From JANQTF01 sp036835375 (GTDB lineage: Bacteria; Bacteroidota; Bacteroidia; J057), in the NCBI GenBank assembly GCA_036835375.1, contig DAITMB010000013.1, positions 1 through 64,000 on the forward strand: a stretch of DNA of 64,000 nucleotides, written 5' to 3'. The notes under the pieces were generated by a model. It was not told the origin of the DNA. It saw only the letters and a list, made by a program, of their open reading frames with translations, and made no database searches. Shown one piece after another: positions 34,843-42,909 of the stretch (positions are counted from its first letter, which is position 1; the number at the start of each line of letters is the position of its first letter). The translations under genes and the position numbers were made by a program.

Positions 34843-36135
34843 ATGAAAGATCAGATCAACTCGCAGCGACTGTTTCTGGCTAGCTGCGTAGCCTTGGCGG
34901 TGACGGCGATGACCTTTGCCATCCGCGCGGGAATCTTAACTGACCTGGGGAAAGACTTCGGCCTGACGGACGGACAACTGGGCTGGGTCAATTCGATGGC
35001 TTTCTTAGGATTTCCTATTGCGACCATTTTCGGTGGCTTTCTTTACAATCTGCTGGGCCCCAAAAAGCTCTTGTGGCTGGCCTTCGTGTCGCACTTGCTG
35101 GGACTGATCCTCACCATTGCAGCGGGCGATTTCTGGACCTTGATTATTTCTACTTTTTTCATCGGCTTTGCGAATGGCACCGTGGAGGCTGCTTGTAACC
35201 CCATGATCGCCAACATGTTTCATACCAATCAGACCGCGATGCTCAACCGCTTCCACGTCTGGTTTCCGGGAGGAATTGTGATTGGAGCAGCCTTTGCCTA
35301 CTTCATGGGAGGTGCCGAAATCTCTTGGCAGTGGCAAATCGCTGTGATGCTAGTCCCCACGGTCATCTATGCCTACTTGATTTTCGGCCAGAAATTTCCC
35401 GAAAGTGCGAATCTTGAGAGCTCAACAGCAGTCAATTTCAAGAGCTTGCTCAATCCGCTGTACTTGTTCATGATCTTCTGTATGACCCTCACAGCTACGA
35501 CCGAGCTAGGCACGCAGCAGTGGGTGGAGCGAATTCTAGGCAAGGCTGGTGCACACCCGATGCTGGTGCTGATGTTGGTGACAGGACTCATGGCCGTCGG
35601 TAGATTCTTTGCCGGACCTGTGGTTCATCGCCTCAATGCGACTGGGGTACTATGGGTTTCTTCCGCTGTGGCTGCCGCGGGGATTTATGCGATGAGCATC
35701 GCGACTGGTCCGATGGTTTATTTGGCAGCCGTCCTCTTTGCTGTGGGCGTGATGTACTTTTGGCCGACCATGATCGGGTTCACTGCCGAAAATCTACCCA
35801 AGACAGGTGCTTTGGGGATGTCATTAATGGGGGGAGCGGGGATGTTTGCCACCTCTATCTGGCAACCGATCATTGGCGGATGGCTAGATCAGGAGAAGAC
35901 CCGCTCGCTGCAAGAAGTGGCTGGACTCTCTGCCGAAGAGGCGCAAGCGGCCATTCAGCTGGGCAGTAATTTTGCCGCTGAAAATGAGGAGATCTGGAAT
36001 GCCGCTGAACTTGCTGCTGGACAGAATGCCTTAGGGAACATCGTGATTTTTCCGCTGATCCTGGTCGTCGCCTTCGGCTTGCTCTACTTCTACATGCGCA
36101 ACCGCAAGCCAGAGCGGCTCAAGGCTGTGGCATAA
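34843..36135 (+). CDS. Major facilitator superfamily sugar transporter
   Basis: From the ATG at 34843 this 430-residue protein has 12 predicted helices, starting MKDQINSQRLFLASCVALAV. The first half has WVNSMAFLGFPIATIFGGFL, YNLLGPKKLLWLAFVSH (the MFS G-x-x-x-(R/K) loop) and GFANGTVEAACNPMIANMF, the last resembling FHS-type transporters. Part of the second half is LVTGLMAVGRFFAGPVVHRL. It probably imports the substrate used by the two upstream enzymes. The frame is open for 20 codons upstream, but that leader (LFCFPTFLSFHISLKTTTP) is not family-like. A clear terminator follows the stop. Confidence 0.88.
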   Translation: MKDQINSQRLFLASCVALAVTAMTFAIRAGILTDLGKDFGLTDGQLGWVNSMAFLGFPIATIFGGFLYNLLGPKKLLWLAFVSHLLGLILTIAAGDFWTLIISTFFIGFANGTVEAACNPMIANMFHTNQTAMLNRFHVWFPGGIVIGAAFAYFMGGAEISWQWQIAVMLVPTVIYAYLIFGQKFPESANLESSTAVNFKSLLNPLYLFMIFCMTLTATTELGTQQWVERILGKAGAHPMLVLMLVTGLMAVGRFFAGPVVHRLNATGVLWVSSAVAAAGIYAMSIATGPMVYLAAVLFAVGVMYFWPTMIGFTAENLPKTGALGMSLMGGAGMFATSIWQPIIGGWLDQEKTRSLQEVAGLSAEEAQAAIQLGSNFAAENEEIWNAAELAAGQNALGNIVIFPLILVVAFGLLYFYMRNRKPERLKAVA

Positions 36136-36170
36136 GCGGTCAAACCCAGGCTTACTTCTAGACAAATTCA

Positions 36171-36209
36171 CCCCTTGCAAGGCTTCAGCCGTCTTGTGAG
36201 GGGTTTTTT
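36171..36209 (+). terminator. Rho-independent terminator after the MFS gene
   Basis: CCCCTTGCAAG (36171-36181) pairs with CTTGTGAGGGG (36193-36203) with two wobble pairs, followed by six T residues. It ends the LacI-type catabolic operon and faces the convergent kinase gene. Confidence 0.9.
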
Positions 36210-36215
36210 ATGGAT

Positions 36216-38498
36216 CTATTCCTTGATACTAAAATAAAATGTCGAGCCTTTGCCGGGGATGCCTTCAGCCCAGATGTGGCCGTGGTGGCGATCTACGATT
36301 CGCCGGGCAATGGCAAGACCCAGTCCGTGCCCCTCGATCCCGACCGAATTGCTCCCCCGCATAAACACATCGAAAAGAAAGGACGCTTCCCGTGGCTCGA
36401 ACCCCCTACCATTATCACTGATGCTCCAGACTTTTCGTCCGCCAGCGTATTGCTTCTCCATGGTGATCGACAATGCTCGGCTTGGATCGCGAAATCTCAC
36501 TGCGTTTGTCACCAAGATCTCCAGCAATAATTTTATTAACGAAGGATCTCCCGTGCCCATCGCATCCAAGGGGACCTTGAGGCTTATGGCTTTCTCTAGC
36601 CCCTCAGCCCAGCCTTTCCTTAGTATCAGTTCTTCGAGTATCCTGGCCAAGTCCATGCGCACAGGCTGTAGGTGTGCGTGGCTCACTTTCGAGAAGCTCA
36701 TCACTTCCTGAATGAGCTGGACTGAGCGATCATTTTTTTGCAACAATTGGTTCAGGATGATCCGAATGCTGCCTTCTGATTCAAAGACTGCTGAAGTGGC
36801 GAGCAACTTGAGGTATTGGCCCATGCTGGTGAGGCTCTCCTGGATCTCTTGAGAGAGAAAATAACTCAGCTCCGCCAATTCTCCGTGGCTTTGGTCCAGG
36901 GCATGGGTCGTCTCAGAGAGCTTCTGCTCCGCCTCTTTATGGGACTGAATGTCCATTTCTGCGCCAATGAGCCCAGAATACATTCCTTTGGAGTTGCTCC
37001 GAGGCATGGCTTTGCCCCACACCCAGCGGTATTTCCCATGATGGTCGAGCAGCCTGCATTCCCATTCTACCGGGGATTGAAACTCATGTGCTTCTTCGAG
37101 CCGAAGAATCACCTGCGCTTGATCTTCAGGGTGAATGTGATCCATCCAGGCTCCCTGCTGCAACTGGCTCAGCGACAGCCCCGAAAAAGCCTTGCAGGCT
37201 TCGTTAAAATAAGTTCTTTTGCCTTCCAGATCGGTCATCCAGACCATCACTGGCAAGGAACTGGTGAGCATACCGAAGCGAAACTCACTCTCGCGCAGCG
37301 CTTCCGCCGTCTCTTTTTGCCGGGAAACATCTCGCCATATCGTGTTCATTTCCTCCGTAACGCCGTCCTCTTTCATGACCAGCGTGACTGCGCCCACCAC
37401 GAAGACTTCTTTTCCCTGCCGCGTGCGGAAGCAAAACTCCCAATCTGGAAATGGTCGCCCATTTCGAAACATGGCGATGGCCTCTTCCCAAATGGGGACA
37501 TAGGCGGGAGCCATCAGGTCGGTCATCCTCATAGGCGAGAGTTCCTGTGGCAAATAGTCCAGTATCTCACAAAATTTACGGTTAGCCAGGAGAAAATGGC
37601 CCGACGATGGATCCAACGTGGCGAGCATGCCGGGTGCCTGATCATAGAGAATCTGATACCGTGATCGGCTGGCTTGAAGTTGAGACATTCGTTCGCTCAC
37701 TTCCCTTTCCAGGCTTTCATTCCATTCCAAAATCTTTTGCTCGTTGATTTTCTGATGGGTGATGTTTTGATTCACAATTACTATTCCCTCAATCTCGCCC
37801 CCTTCTCCACGAAAAGGTGTACAGGAAAAGAGATAATGAAAACTGGATTGATGGGAAAGCTCGAACTCTACCTCCTCCCCTGCCATCGCACGCTCATAAT
37901 GCGGCATGACGTAGGCAAGGGTATCAGCATCCATCACCTCATGAATCGACTGGCCCAACAGCGCTTGTGGATCAATACCATGTCGTGCTAAACTTTGGCC
38001 TCCTAAGACTTGAAAGCGATAGGAGCGATCCAATATGCTGATGGTGCCGTTTGGGAAGTTCCGTACCAACTCCTGCAACACAAAGCTGAGCTGCCTCGAA
38101 TCTTGAATGCCTGATACCCAAGTAGTTGATGCAGCAGGCTCGGCAGCAGAGTTTGTATTGGCCGAATCTGTAGGAAAAAACTGAATCCACCACTTGCTAC
38201 TCACTTTCGGGTCTAGCGTGAGCTGAAAAGTGAATTTGAGCCCGGCCTTTTCTCCGATCAGCATTTCCATTTCGCCTTTCCCAGCTTTGATCGGTGCAAG
38301 GGGACGAAAAATTTCCTGCCAGCGCATGGGAAGGTGACTCAGAGAACGAATTCCCAGAAATCCCTCACAATGGACTGTCATAGCCAAAATCTTACCTTTC
38401 CCCTGAATGGCCATGACTGGAAAAGGCATATCCAAAAGCGAAGGTTTATGCGTCGGCTCGGCTGGTGAAGCGCCGTGTTGAAACATAGATTTACCCAT
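36216..38498 (-). CDS. PAS-containing histidine-kinase-like protein lacking the phospho-acceptor histidine
   Basis: This 760-residue protein has three or four PAS or PAC modules (about residues 150-520), with segments such as LDRSYRFQVLGGQSLARHGI, LATLDPSSGHFLLANRKFCE and VWMTDLEGKRTYFNEACKAF. A dimerisation-like helix follows and then an intact ATPase domain: N box EILVTNAVRF, G1 SISDNGRGF, G2 GHGLGLAIARRI. The H-box reads ELSYFLSQEIQESLTSMGQY. The expected SHE/SHD histidine is glutamine Q550 (codon CAA at 36849-36851). It may be a pseudokinase, a signal-transducing scaffold or a partner in a heterodimer. No transmembrane segment is evident. Its stop is close to the terminator of the convergent MFS operon. 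Confidence 0.88.
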   Translation of the reverse strand: MGKSMFQHGASPAEPTHKPSLLDMPFPVMAIQGKGKILAMTVHCEGFLGIRSLSHLPMRWQEIFRPLAPIKAGKGEMEMLIGEKAGLKFTFQLTLDPKVSSKWWIQFFPTDSANTNSAAEPAASTTWVSGIQDSRQLSFVLQELVRNFPNGTISILDRSYRFQVLGGQSLARHGIDPQALLGQSIHEVMDADTLAYVMPHYERAMAGEEVEFELSHQSSFHYLFSCTPFRGEGGEIEGIVIVNQNITHQKINEQKILEWNESLEREVSERMSQLQASRSRYQILYDQAPGMLATLDPSSGHFLLANRKFCEILDYLPQELSPMRMTDLMAPAYVPIWEEAIAMFRNGRPFPDWEFCFRTRQGKEVFVVGAVTLVMKEDGVTEEMNTIWRDVSRQKETAEALRESEFRFGMLTSSLPVMVWMTDLEGKRTYFNEACKAFSGLSLSQLQQGAWMDHIHPEDQAQVILRLEEAHEFQSPVEWECRLLDHHGKYRWVWGKAMPRSNSKGMYSGLIGAEMDIQSHKEAEQKLSETTHALDQSHGELAELSYFLSQEIQESLTSMGQYLKLLATSAVFESEGSIRIILNQLLQKNDRSVQLIQEVMSFSKVSHAHLQPVRMDLARILEELILRKGWAEGLEKAISLKVPLDAMGTGDPSLIKLLLEILVTNAVRFRDPSRALSITMEKQYAGGRKVWSISDNGRGFEPREASFLFDVFMRGSNSVGIEGHGLGLAIARRIVDRHHGHIWAEGIPGKGSTFYFSIKE

Positions 38499-38833
38499 AT
38501 ATGCAGGAAAGAAGCTAGAATCGGGAACAAAAAATGGATGCTTATTAAGAAAAATTTACTACTCTTTCCCGCGATAAGGTCGGTTCCTTTTTACCAAATC
38601 TGTCCTATCAAATAGCGGTCTTTTCGCACAAAAACTGGCATATTCTGCACTGAGTTGGCGCTGTCGAGTTACTTCCCTTGGCTGGATGTCAATGATTTTT
38701 GATCCATTCATGAGGGAGCCACAGCTTCCTCCATTTTATCACTAAGTTGTGTACCAGAATCCTCTTTTGCTCGGTCGGGAATTTTTTCAATAAGGATACC
38801 CCTGACTGATACTTGAAATTTGAATTTTGCTTT
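38499..38833. other. Divergent intergenic region with a GC hairpin
   Basis: About 335 bases between the kinase-like gene and sixA. At 38712-38731 GAGGGAGC pairs with GCTTCCTC around a CACA loop with one wobble pair and is followed by an AT-rich stretch. It might be a terminator of an unseen short transcript. No exact TAnnTTTG box was found. Confidence 0.4.
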
Positions 38834-39334
38834 ATGAAATCAATTGTCCTCTGTCGCCATGCCAAGTCTGATTGGCCCACCGGTGTCTCCGACCTTCACC
38901 GCCCGCTCCTCCCCCGCGGCGAACATGACGCTACCGCATTGGCAGCGCTATTGGCATCTCAGGAATTCATGCCGGACCTTTTGGCGAGTTCGCCTGCAAG
39001 GAGAGCCATCGAGACGGCCGAAATCTTCAAGCAGGGGCTTGGCTACCAGCCAGATCTGCAAATTGTGCCCAGCGTTTACCACGAAGGCGTGGCGGAGCTG
39101 ATCAATTACCTCCGCAACCTCGATGAGCAGCACGAGACGGTCATGATCGTGGGCCACAATCCCACAATGGAAAATGCGCTCACGCATTTTTTGGGAGCTT
39201 CTTCGGCCTTCGAGCTACCCACTTGCGCGATGGCCTGCCTCGAATTCAAGGGGCGGCCCTGGAAGGACTTGGCGCCACACCATCTTCACCTTCGCTGGCT
39301 CCTGGTCCCCAGACTGAAACGGCAGGAGGAATAG
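38834..39334 (+). CDS. sixA: SixA-like phosphohistidine phosphatase (histidine phosphatase superfamily)
   Basis: The 166-residue protein from the ATG at 38834 starts MKSIVLCRHAKSDWPTG. The RHAKS motif is the SixA form of the RHG catalytic motif (H11-like). Other superfamily parts are PLLPRGEHDATALAALL, DLLASSPARRAIETAEIF, and the second catalytic histidine in ETVMIVGHNPTMENALTHFL. SixA enzymes remove phosphate from histidines of phosphorelay or PTS proteins. It is divergent from the kinase-like gene without a histidine, which is suggestive but not evidence of a link. Length is normal for the family. Confidence 0.86.
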   Translation: MKSIVLCRHAKSDWPTGVSDLHRPLLPRGEHDATALAALLASQEFMPDLLASSPARRAIETAEIFKQGLGYQPDLQIVPSVYHEGVAELINYLRNLDEQHETVMIVGHNPTMENALTHFLGASSAFELPTCAMACLEFKGRPWKDLAPHHLHLRWLLVPRLKRQEE

Positions 39335-39409
39335 GCGATCATTCAGGTAAAGAGCGCTAATTTTGGGGGAATTATAATTTTATTCAGCAGCGAAGTAATT
39401 GCCATAGTA

Positions 39410-39427
39410 GTTGACTCTGTTGACTCA
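39410..39427. repeat. Tandem 9-bp direct repeats upstream of the barrel operon
   Basis: GTTGACTCT and GTTGACTCA are adjacent 9-bp copies with one difference, in an AT-rich 285-base spacer before 39620. They could be a direct-repeat regulator site. Nothing else is recognised there. Confidence 0.35.
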
Positions 39428-39619
39428 GACGATGACTTGATCAATCAATTATATATCATTCCTTTTCCAAAATTTATTCGTTCCTTTTCTTATTGATTTT
39501 CCCATTTTGGATCAATGGCTCACTATCGTCCTAGGCAGAGGTGTTAGTCGGATGGTTCTATTCCTTTGGCTTTTGTGGATTTACAAGTATCCTATTTGGA
39601 AGAACTTAACCCATAGATC

Positions 39620-40273
39620 ATGACAACTCTCACACGGCGACCTTGGCTGCTCCTCCCGCTGCTGTTCTTCATGAGCACGGTAGGTGTGTATGCCCAATCT
39701 CAATCGTTTATCCGAAAAGGGGTAGTGTTGGTGGGCTCATCCACAGGTGGGAGTGGTGCGTTGTGGCGGGATCCGGTTACAAATGAGAGAAATTACTTTT
39801 TAACGACGGTATTTCACCCGCGAGTAGGCGTTTTATTTTCTGATCGCTGGATGGTAGCGGGGCAGATCGAATTTGAAACTCGTACGACCAGTGACAATTC
39901 CGGGATAGGTGAAAGCTACTGGGGATACGGAGGGTTGATCCGTCACTATCCGGCATATCCTTCATGGATGCCCATGAGTGAGAACCATATCGAGGAGCCG
40001 GGATCTCCCAAGCCAGCCAAGCGCCTACGCTGTTTTCTGGAATTGGGGGGCCATCACCTTCCCGCTTTCTCCGATAACCTGGGAAACATTGCCCAGCCCA
40101 ATCTCAGGACTTGGGAAATACAGGCTGGGTTTGGTGGAAACTTACGACTGTGGAAAGGGCTTTGCCTGGAGCTTGGCTGGTTTTATGTCGCGCGTCCCTT
40201 CAGTGAGTTCAACTCATCTCCGCTCAGGCCCCGGATAGGATTGGAGTGGTTCATTCAACCCTCTAAAAAATGA
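39620..40273 (+). CDS. Outer-membrane beta-barrel-like protein
   Basis: The 217-residue protein has signal peptide MTTLTRRPWLLLPLLFFMST with a likely cut after VYAQ. The mature part has alternating aromatic and polar strands (RVGVLFSDRWMVAGQIEFET, YWGYGGLIRHYPAY, GNLRLWKGLCLELGWFYVAR) and ends in an aromatic strand, PRIGLEWFIQPSKK. This resembles small outer-membrane barrels of the OmpW or PorT-like type in Bacteroidota. It overlaps the next gene by four bases (ATGA), so the two are one operon. The next gene is similar in style, which suggests duplication. Confidence 0.68.
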   Translation: MTTLTRRPWLLLPLLFFMSTVGVYAQSQSFIRKGVVLVGSSTGGSGALWRDPVTNERNYFLTTVFHPRVGVLFSDRWMVAGQIEFETRTTSDNSGIGESYWGYGGLIRHYPAYPSWMPMSENHIEEPGSPKPAKRLRCFLELGGHHLPAFSDNLGNIAQPNLRTWEIQAGFGGNLRLWKGLCLELGWFYVARPFSEFNSSPLRPRIGLEWFIQPSKK

Positions 40274-40824
40274 AATATGCAATACTCGGATTTCTCTTGA
40301 TTTGTTGCTTTTCCTCTGTTCATTCTCAAAAGGCCGATGAGGAATTCAAGCGACATCTACTGGTAGGAAGCTCCCTCACCTACATTTGGGACGAGAATTT
40401 TCGCGAATTCACCTATCAGCTCAACGCTACCTATGCCCTCACCAAGCGCTGGGCGGTGGGGGCCGGGTGGTTGCATCTCTTATCGGGCAATACCGATCTG
40501 ACGCGATACAATTTGGTTGGCTTGTACAATCAGTTCAATGTGGATTGGACTCCCTCTATGCGGGTCTTCGCAGAAGGAGGGCTTTACTACGGTGACTATT
40601 GTACCTGCGGTGACACGAATACGCTTCCCTACCGCAACGCAGGAAACGCCTACTGGGCATTGGGAGGGGGGATGACGGTGCGTCTCATGCCACGCCTCCA
40701 CCTCTAATTGGGCTTTCACAGTTACAATATCTTTAACAAGATCCCTCGGAAATACAACTTTACCCAGTATATCATCGGATTGGAGTATGAGTTGCTGAGT
40801 TGGAAGAGGTCTAAAACGGAATGA
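40270..40824 (+). pseudogene. Outer-membrane barrel gene interrupted by an in-frame stop
   Basis: The frame starting at 40270 gives a signal peptide (MKYAILGFLLICCFSSVHSQ) and barrel strands (AVGAGWLHLLSGNTDL, ALGGGMTVRLMPRLHL) and stops at TAA 40705-40707. The same frame then continues for 38 more codons (LGFHSYNIFNKIPRKYNFTQ, then YIIGLEYELLSWKRSKTE) to a TGA at 40822-40824. The join resembles LELGW in the gene just upstream, so the TAA probably replaces a GAA glutamate codon. The full protein would be 184 or 185 residues and end like a normal barrel. It could be a true nonsense mutation or a sequencing error, because errors cluster nearby. Confidence 0.75.
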
Positions 40825-40965
40825 TGATCGTCGTTTAACAAGCATTCCTCAACTTTATAAACATGAAATTTCAACCCACTTTTCTCCTTGCCTTAGGCCT
40901 TTTCCGCTTCACAGGCTGAAGTGATAAAGTTCAGTTTGAACGAGATCGGAACAAAATTCTCTAGT

Positions 40966-41020
40966 CGCTCATCGGAACCTAGCAAATGGGTGAATTTATC
41001 ATTACCCACCAGAATGGGAC
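40966..41020. repeat. Left copy of a 55-bp duplication flanking the N gap
   Basis: This stretch is identical to 41121-41175. Both copies touch the N-run, which is the expected pattern when two contig ends overlap but were not merged. Confidence 0.95.
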
Positions 41021-41120
41021 NNNNNNNNNNNNNNNNNNNNNNNNNNNNNNNNNNNNNNNNNNNNNNNNNNNNNNNNNNNNNNNNNNNNNNNNNNNNNNNN
41101 NNNNNNNNNNNNNNNNNNNN
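41021..41120. other. Assembly gap of exactly 100 N
   Basis: A run of exactly 100 N, the conventional placeholder for a gap of unknown size. The flanking 55-bp identical ends show the true gap size is probably negative (overlap), so no sequence is missing. Confidence 0.95.
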
Positions 41121-41175
41121 CGCTCATCGGAACCTAGCAAATGGGTGAATTTATCATTACCCACCAGAATGGGAC
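41121..41175. repeat. Right copy of the 55-bp duplication flanking the N gap
   Basis: Exact copy of 40966-41020; see that entry. Confidence 0.95.
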
Positions 41176-41676
41176 AGACAGTATTCCCGAAGGAAGCTTT
41201 GGCACCTTGACTTTTGGAGATTGCGAGTTGGAAATCGCAGGCGGGTTCTGCGAAATGACACAGACACTGGAAGATGGGAGAACCTATGTCATCTCCTACC
41301 AAGTGCAGGTATCTGCCCCCAAAAGAAGTGGAGTACTTCAATTATTGTCACCCGAGGGAGGCATCGGCCCAGACGTGCTTTGGCAAGTTTACTGAGCGGA
41401 GCCACCGACATAGATGCTGAATTGCTTCGCAAAGACGACGAGCTGCTTCTATTCAATCGAAACTTCACTGCTGGGTATAACCACGGAGAGATGGTGCGGA
41501 TTCGAGCGCATCGGTAGCCCATGCGTGATGATAATCAGAAAGGAAGTATGTGTTTGTTCACGAAACTCAGACTTCTGACTTTCTTTGTATCAGCAGGAAA
41601 CGGCAGTTGCAAGCAAAAATTCTTTCTTACATTGAGATGTCTCTTTCAGTGAAAGGGAGCTGCTCAAAACCGTAAC

Positions 41677-42909
41677 ATGAGTAAACTCAAATTAAAAAAT
41701 TTCGGCCCAATCCGCGAAGGCCTAATAGATGAGGGCGATGATTGGCTGGAGATCGGTAAAGTGACCGTTTTGATCGGCAATCAAGGAAGTGGAAAAAGCA
41801 CCGTGGCAAAAGTGATCGCTACCTTGGCTTGGCTTGAGAAGGCTATCAACCGGGGAGATATCGATATGAAAGCGATCTCCTTTGCTGACTTTTGGAACTT
41901 TTTTGCCCATCAAAGGGTCAACAAGTACTTTAAAGTCAATACGGAAATCGATTACATCGGTCAACACCTTCGCATCAGGTATGCAAGGAGCCTAAAATTT
42001 CCAGAAATAGAGCGCATTGAGCAAGGAACCTACGCTGTTCCCAAAATCATGTATGTGCCCGCTGAGAGAAATTTCCTGAGTGTAATTGAGCAAGCATACA
42101 ACCTCAAAAAACTTCCTGGGCCGCTCTTTGCCTTCGCGGAGGAACTGAGGAAAGGACAAATTGAACTAGGAGATAAGCGCATACCTTTGCCAGTGGGAGA
42201 CCTGTCCTTTACGTTCGATGCCACTGAGGATGCATCCTATCTCATCGGAAACGACTACAAGATCAACCTGCTGGAGGCTTCAAGCGGATATCAATCATTG
42301 GTGCCCTTGTTTTTGGTGTCGGCCTTCATTACCGATGAATTGGCAAAAGGAAACAAAGTGCTTAGAAGTCAGCTCGACGTGATGCAGAGCATTAGGCGAA
42401 ATCGAGAAATTGCCAGCGTCATGCTAGACGAAAACCTGTCGGATTCCGAGAAAAAACAACAAGTAGAAACCATTGACGCTAGGTATATCAACACTTGCTT
42501 TATCAACATCGTGGAAGAACCCGAGCAAAACCTCTTTCCTTCGTCGCAATGGCAACTACTCAAAAACTTGCTTTCATTTAACAATCGGCATAAAGCAAAC
42601 CAATTGATCATGACCACTCACAGCCCTTATATCATCAATTATGTAAGCATTGCCATCCAAGGAGGAGATTTGAGCAGGAAGATAGGCCGATCGGAAAAAC
42701 TGTTGACGCAGCTACACGACTTGGTTCCGGCGCAATCTTTGATTTTTCCAGAAGACGTTGTGATTTATGAATTCAATGAAACAAACGGCACGATCAAACG
42801 ACTCCCGACCTTTGAAGGCATTCCTTCCGACCAAAATTACCTGAACGCATCCCTTGCCGAAGGCAACCAGTTATTCGATTCATTGCTTGAAATCGAGCAG
42901 GAACTATGA
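41677..42909 (+). CDS. AAA/ABC-type ATPase of a two-gene ATPase-nuclease module
   Basis: This is a 410-residue ATPase of the OLD/RecF-like (AAA_15/AAA_21) group. It starts MSKLKLKNFGPIREG. Walker A is GNQGSGKST (residues 34-42), the signature-like ASSGYQSLVPLFL is at 201-213, Walker B is INIVEEPEQN with the double glutamate at 280-281, and the switch histidine is H315 in MTTHSPYI. Residues 124-131 (IMYVPAER) match the usual middle motif. There is no TOPRIM or other fused nuclease domain; the nuclease is a separate gene whose ATG overlaps this TGA (ATGA). An 8-bp hairpin, TCTCTTTC-AGT-GAAAGGGA (41640-41658), sits 18 bases before the ATG. It probably acts as the sensor or motor of a defence-type complex. 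Confidence 0.85.
   Translation: MSKLKLKNFGPIREGLIDEGDDWLEIGKVTVLIGNQGSGKSTVAKVIATLAWLEKAINRGDIDMKAISFADFWNFFAHQRVNKYFKVNTEIDYIGQHLRIRYARSLKFPEIERIEQGTYAVPKIMYVPAERNFLSVIEQAYNLKKLPGPLFAFAEELRKGQIELGDKRIPLPVGDLSFTFDATEDASYLIGNDYKINLLEASSGYQSLVPLFLVSAFITDELAKGNKVLRSQLDVMQSIRRNREIASVMLDENLSDSEKKQQVETIDARYINTCFINIVEEPEQNLFPSSQWQLLKNLLSFNNRHKANQLIMTTHSPYIINYVSIAIQGGDLSRKIGRSEKLLTQLHDLVPAQSLIFPEDVVIYEFNETNGTIKRLPTFEGIPSDQNYLNASLAEGNQLFDSLLEIEQEL

Larger units (their letters stand above)
40863..41517 (+). pseudogene. Frameshifted secreted protein spanning an assembly gap
   Basis: The ATG at 40863 opens MKFQPTFLLALGL, and removing one T from CTTTTCC gives SASQAEVIKFSLNEIG, a proper signal peptide with an AxA-like cut. 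After the gap the coding frame moves to GEFIITHQNGTDSIPEGSFG, LEDGRTYVISYQVQ. Near 41392 it moves again to LLSGATDIDAELLRKDDELL, ending at TAG 41515-41517. Each shift sits in a short homopolymer (TTTT, AAA, TTT) and one inserted or deleted base repairs it. With the 55-bp duplicate merged, a roughly 165-residue secreted protein results. The gene is probably intact in the organism and broken by poor sequence. Confidence 0.65.

Noticed and set aside
38689..38880. A 63-codon minus-strand frame in front of sixA
   Set aside because: It overlaps the sixA start and a hairpin and has no conserved-looking features.
40966..41175. 55-bp direct repeats as target-site or mobile-element ends
   Set aside because: Both copies abut a run of exactly 100 N, so overlap of unmerged contigs explains them fully.
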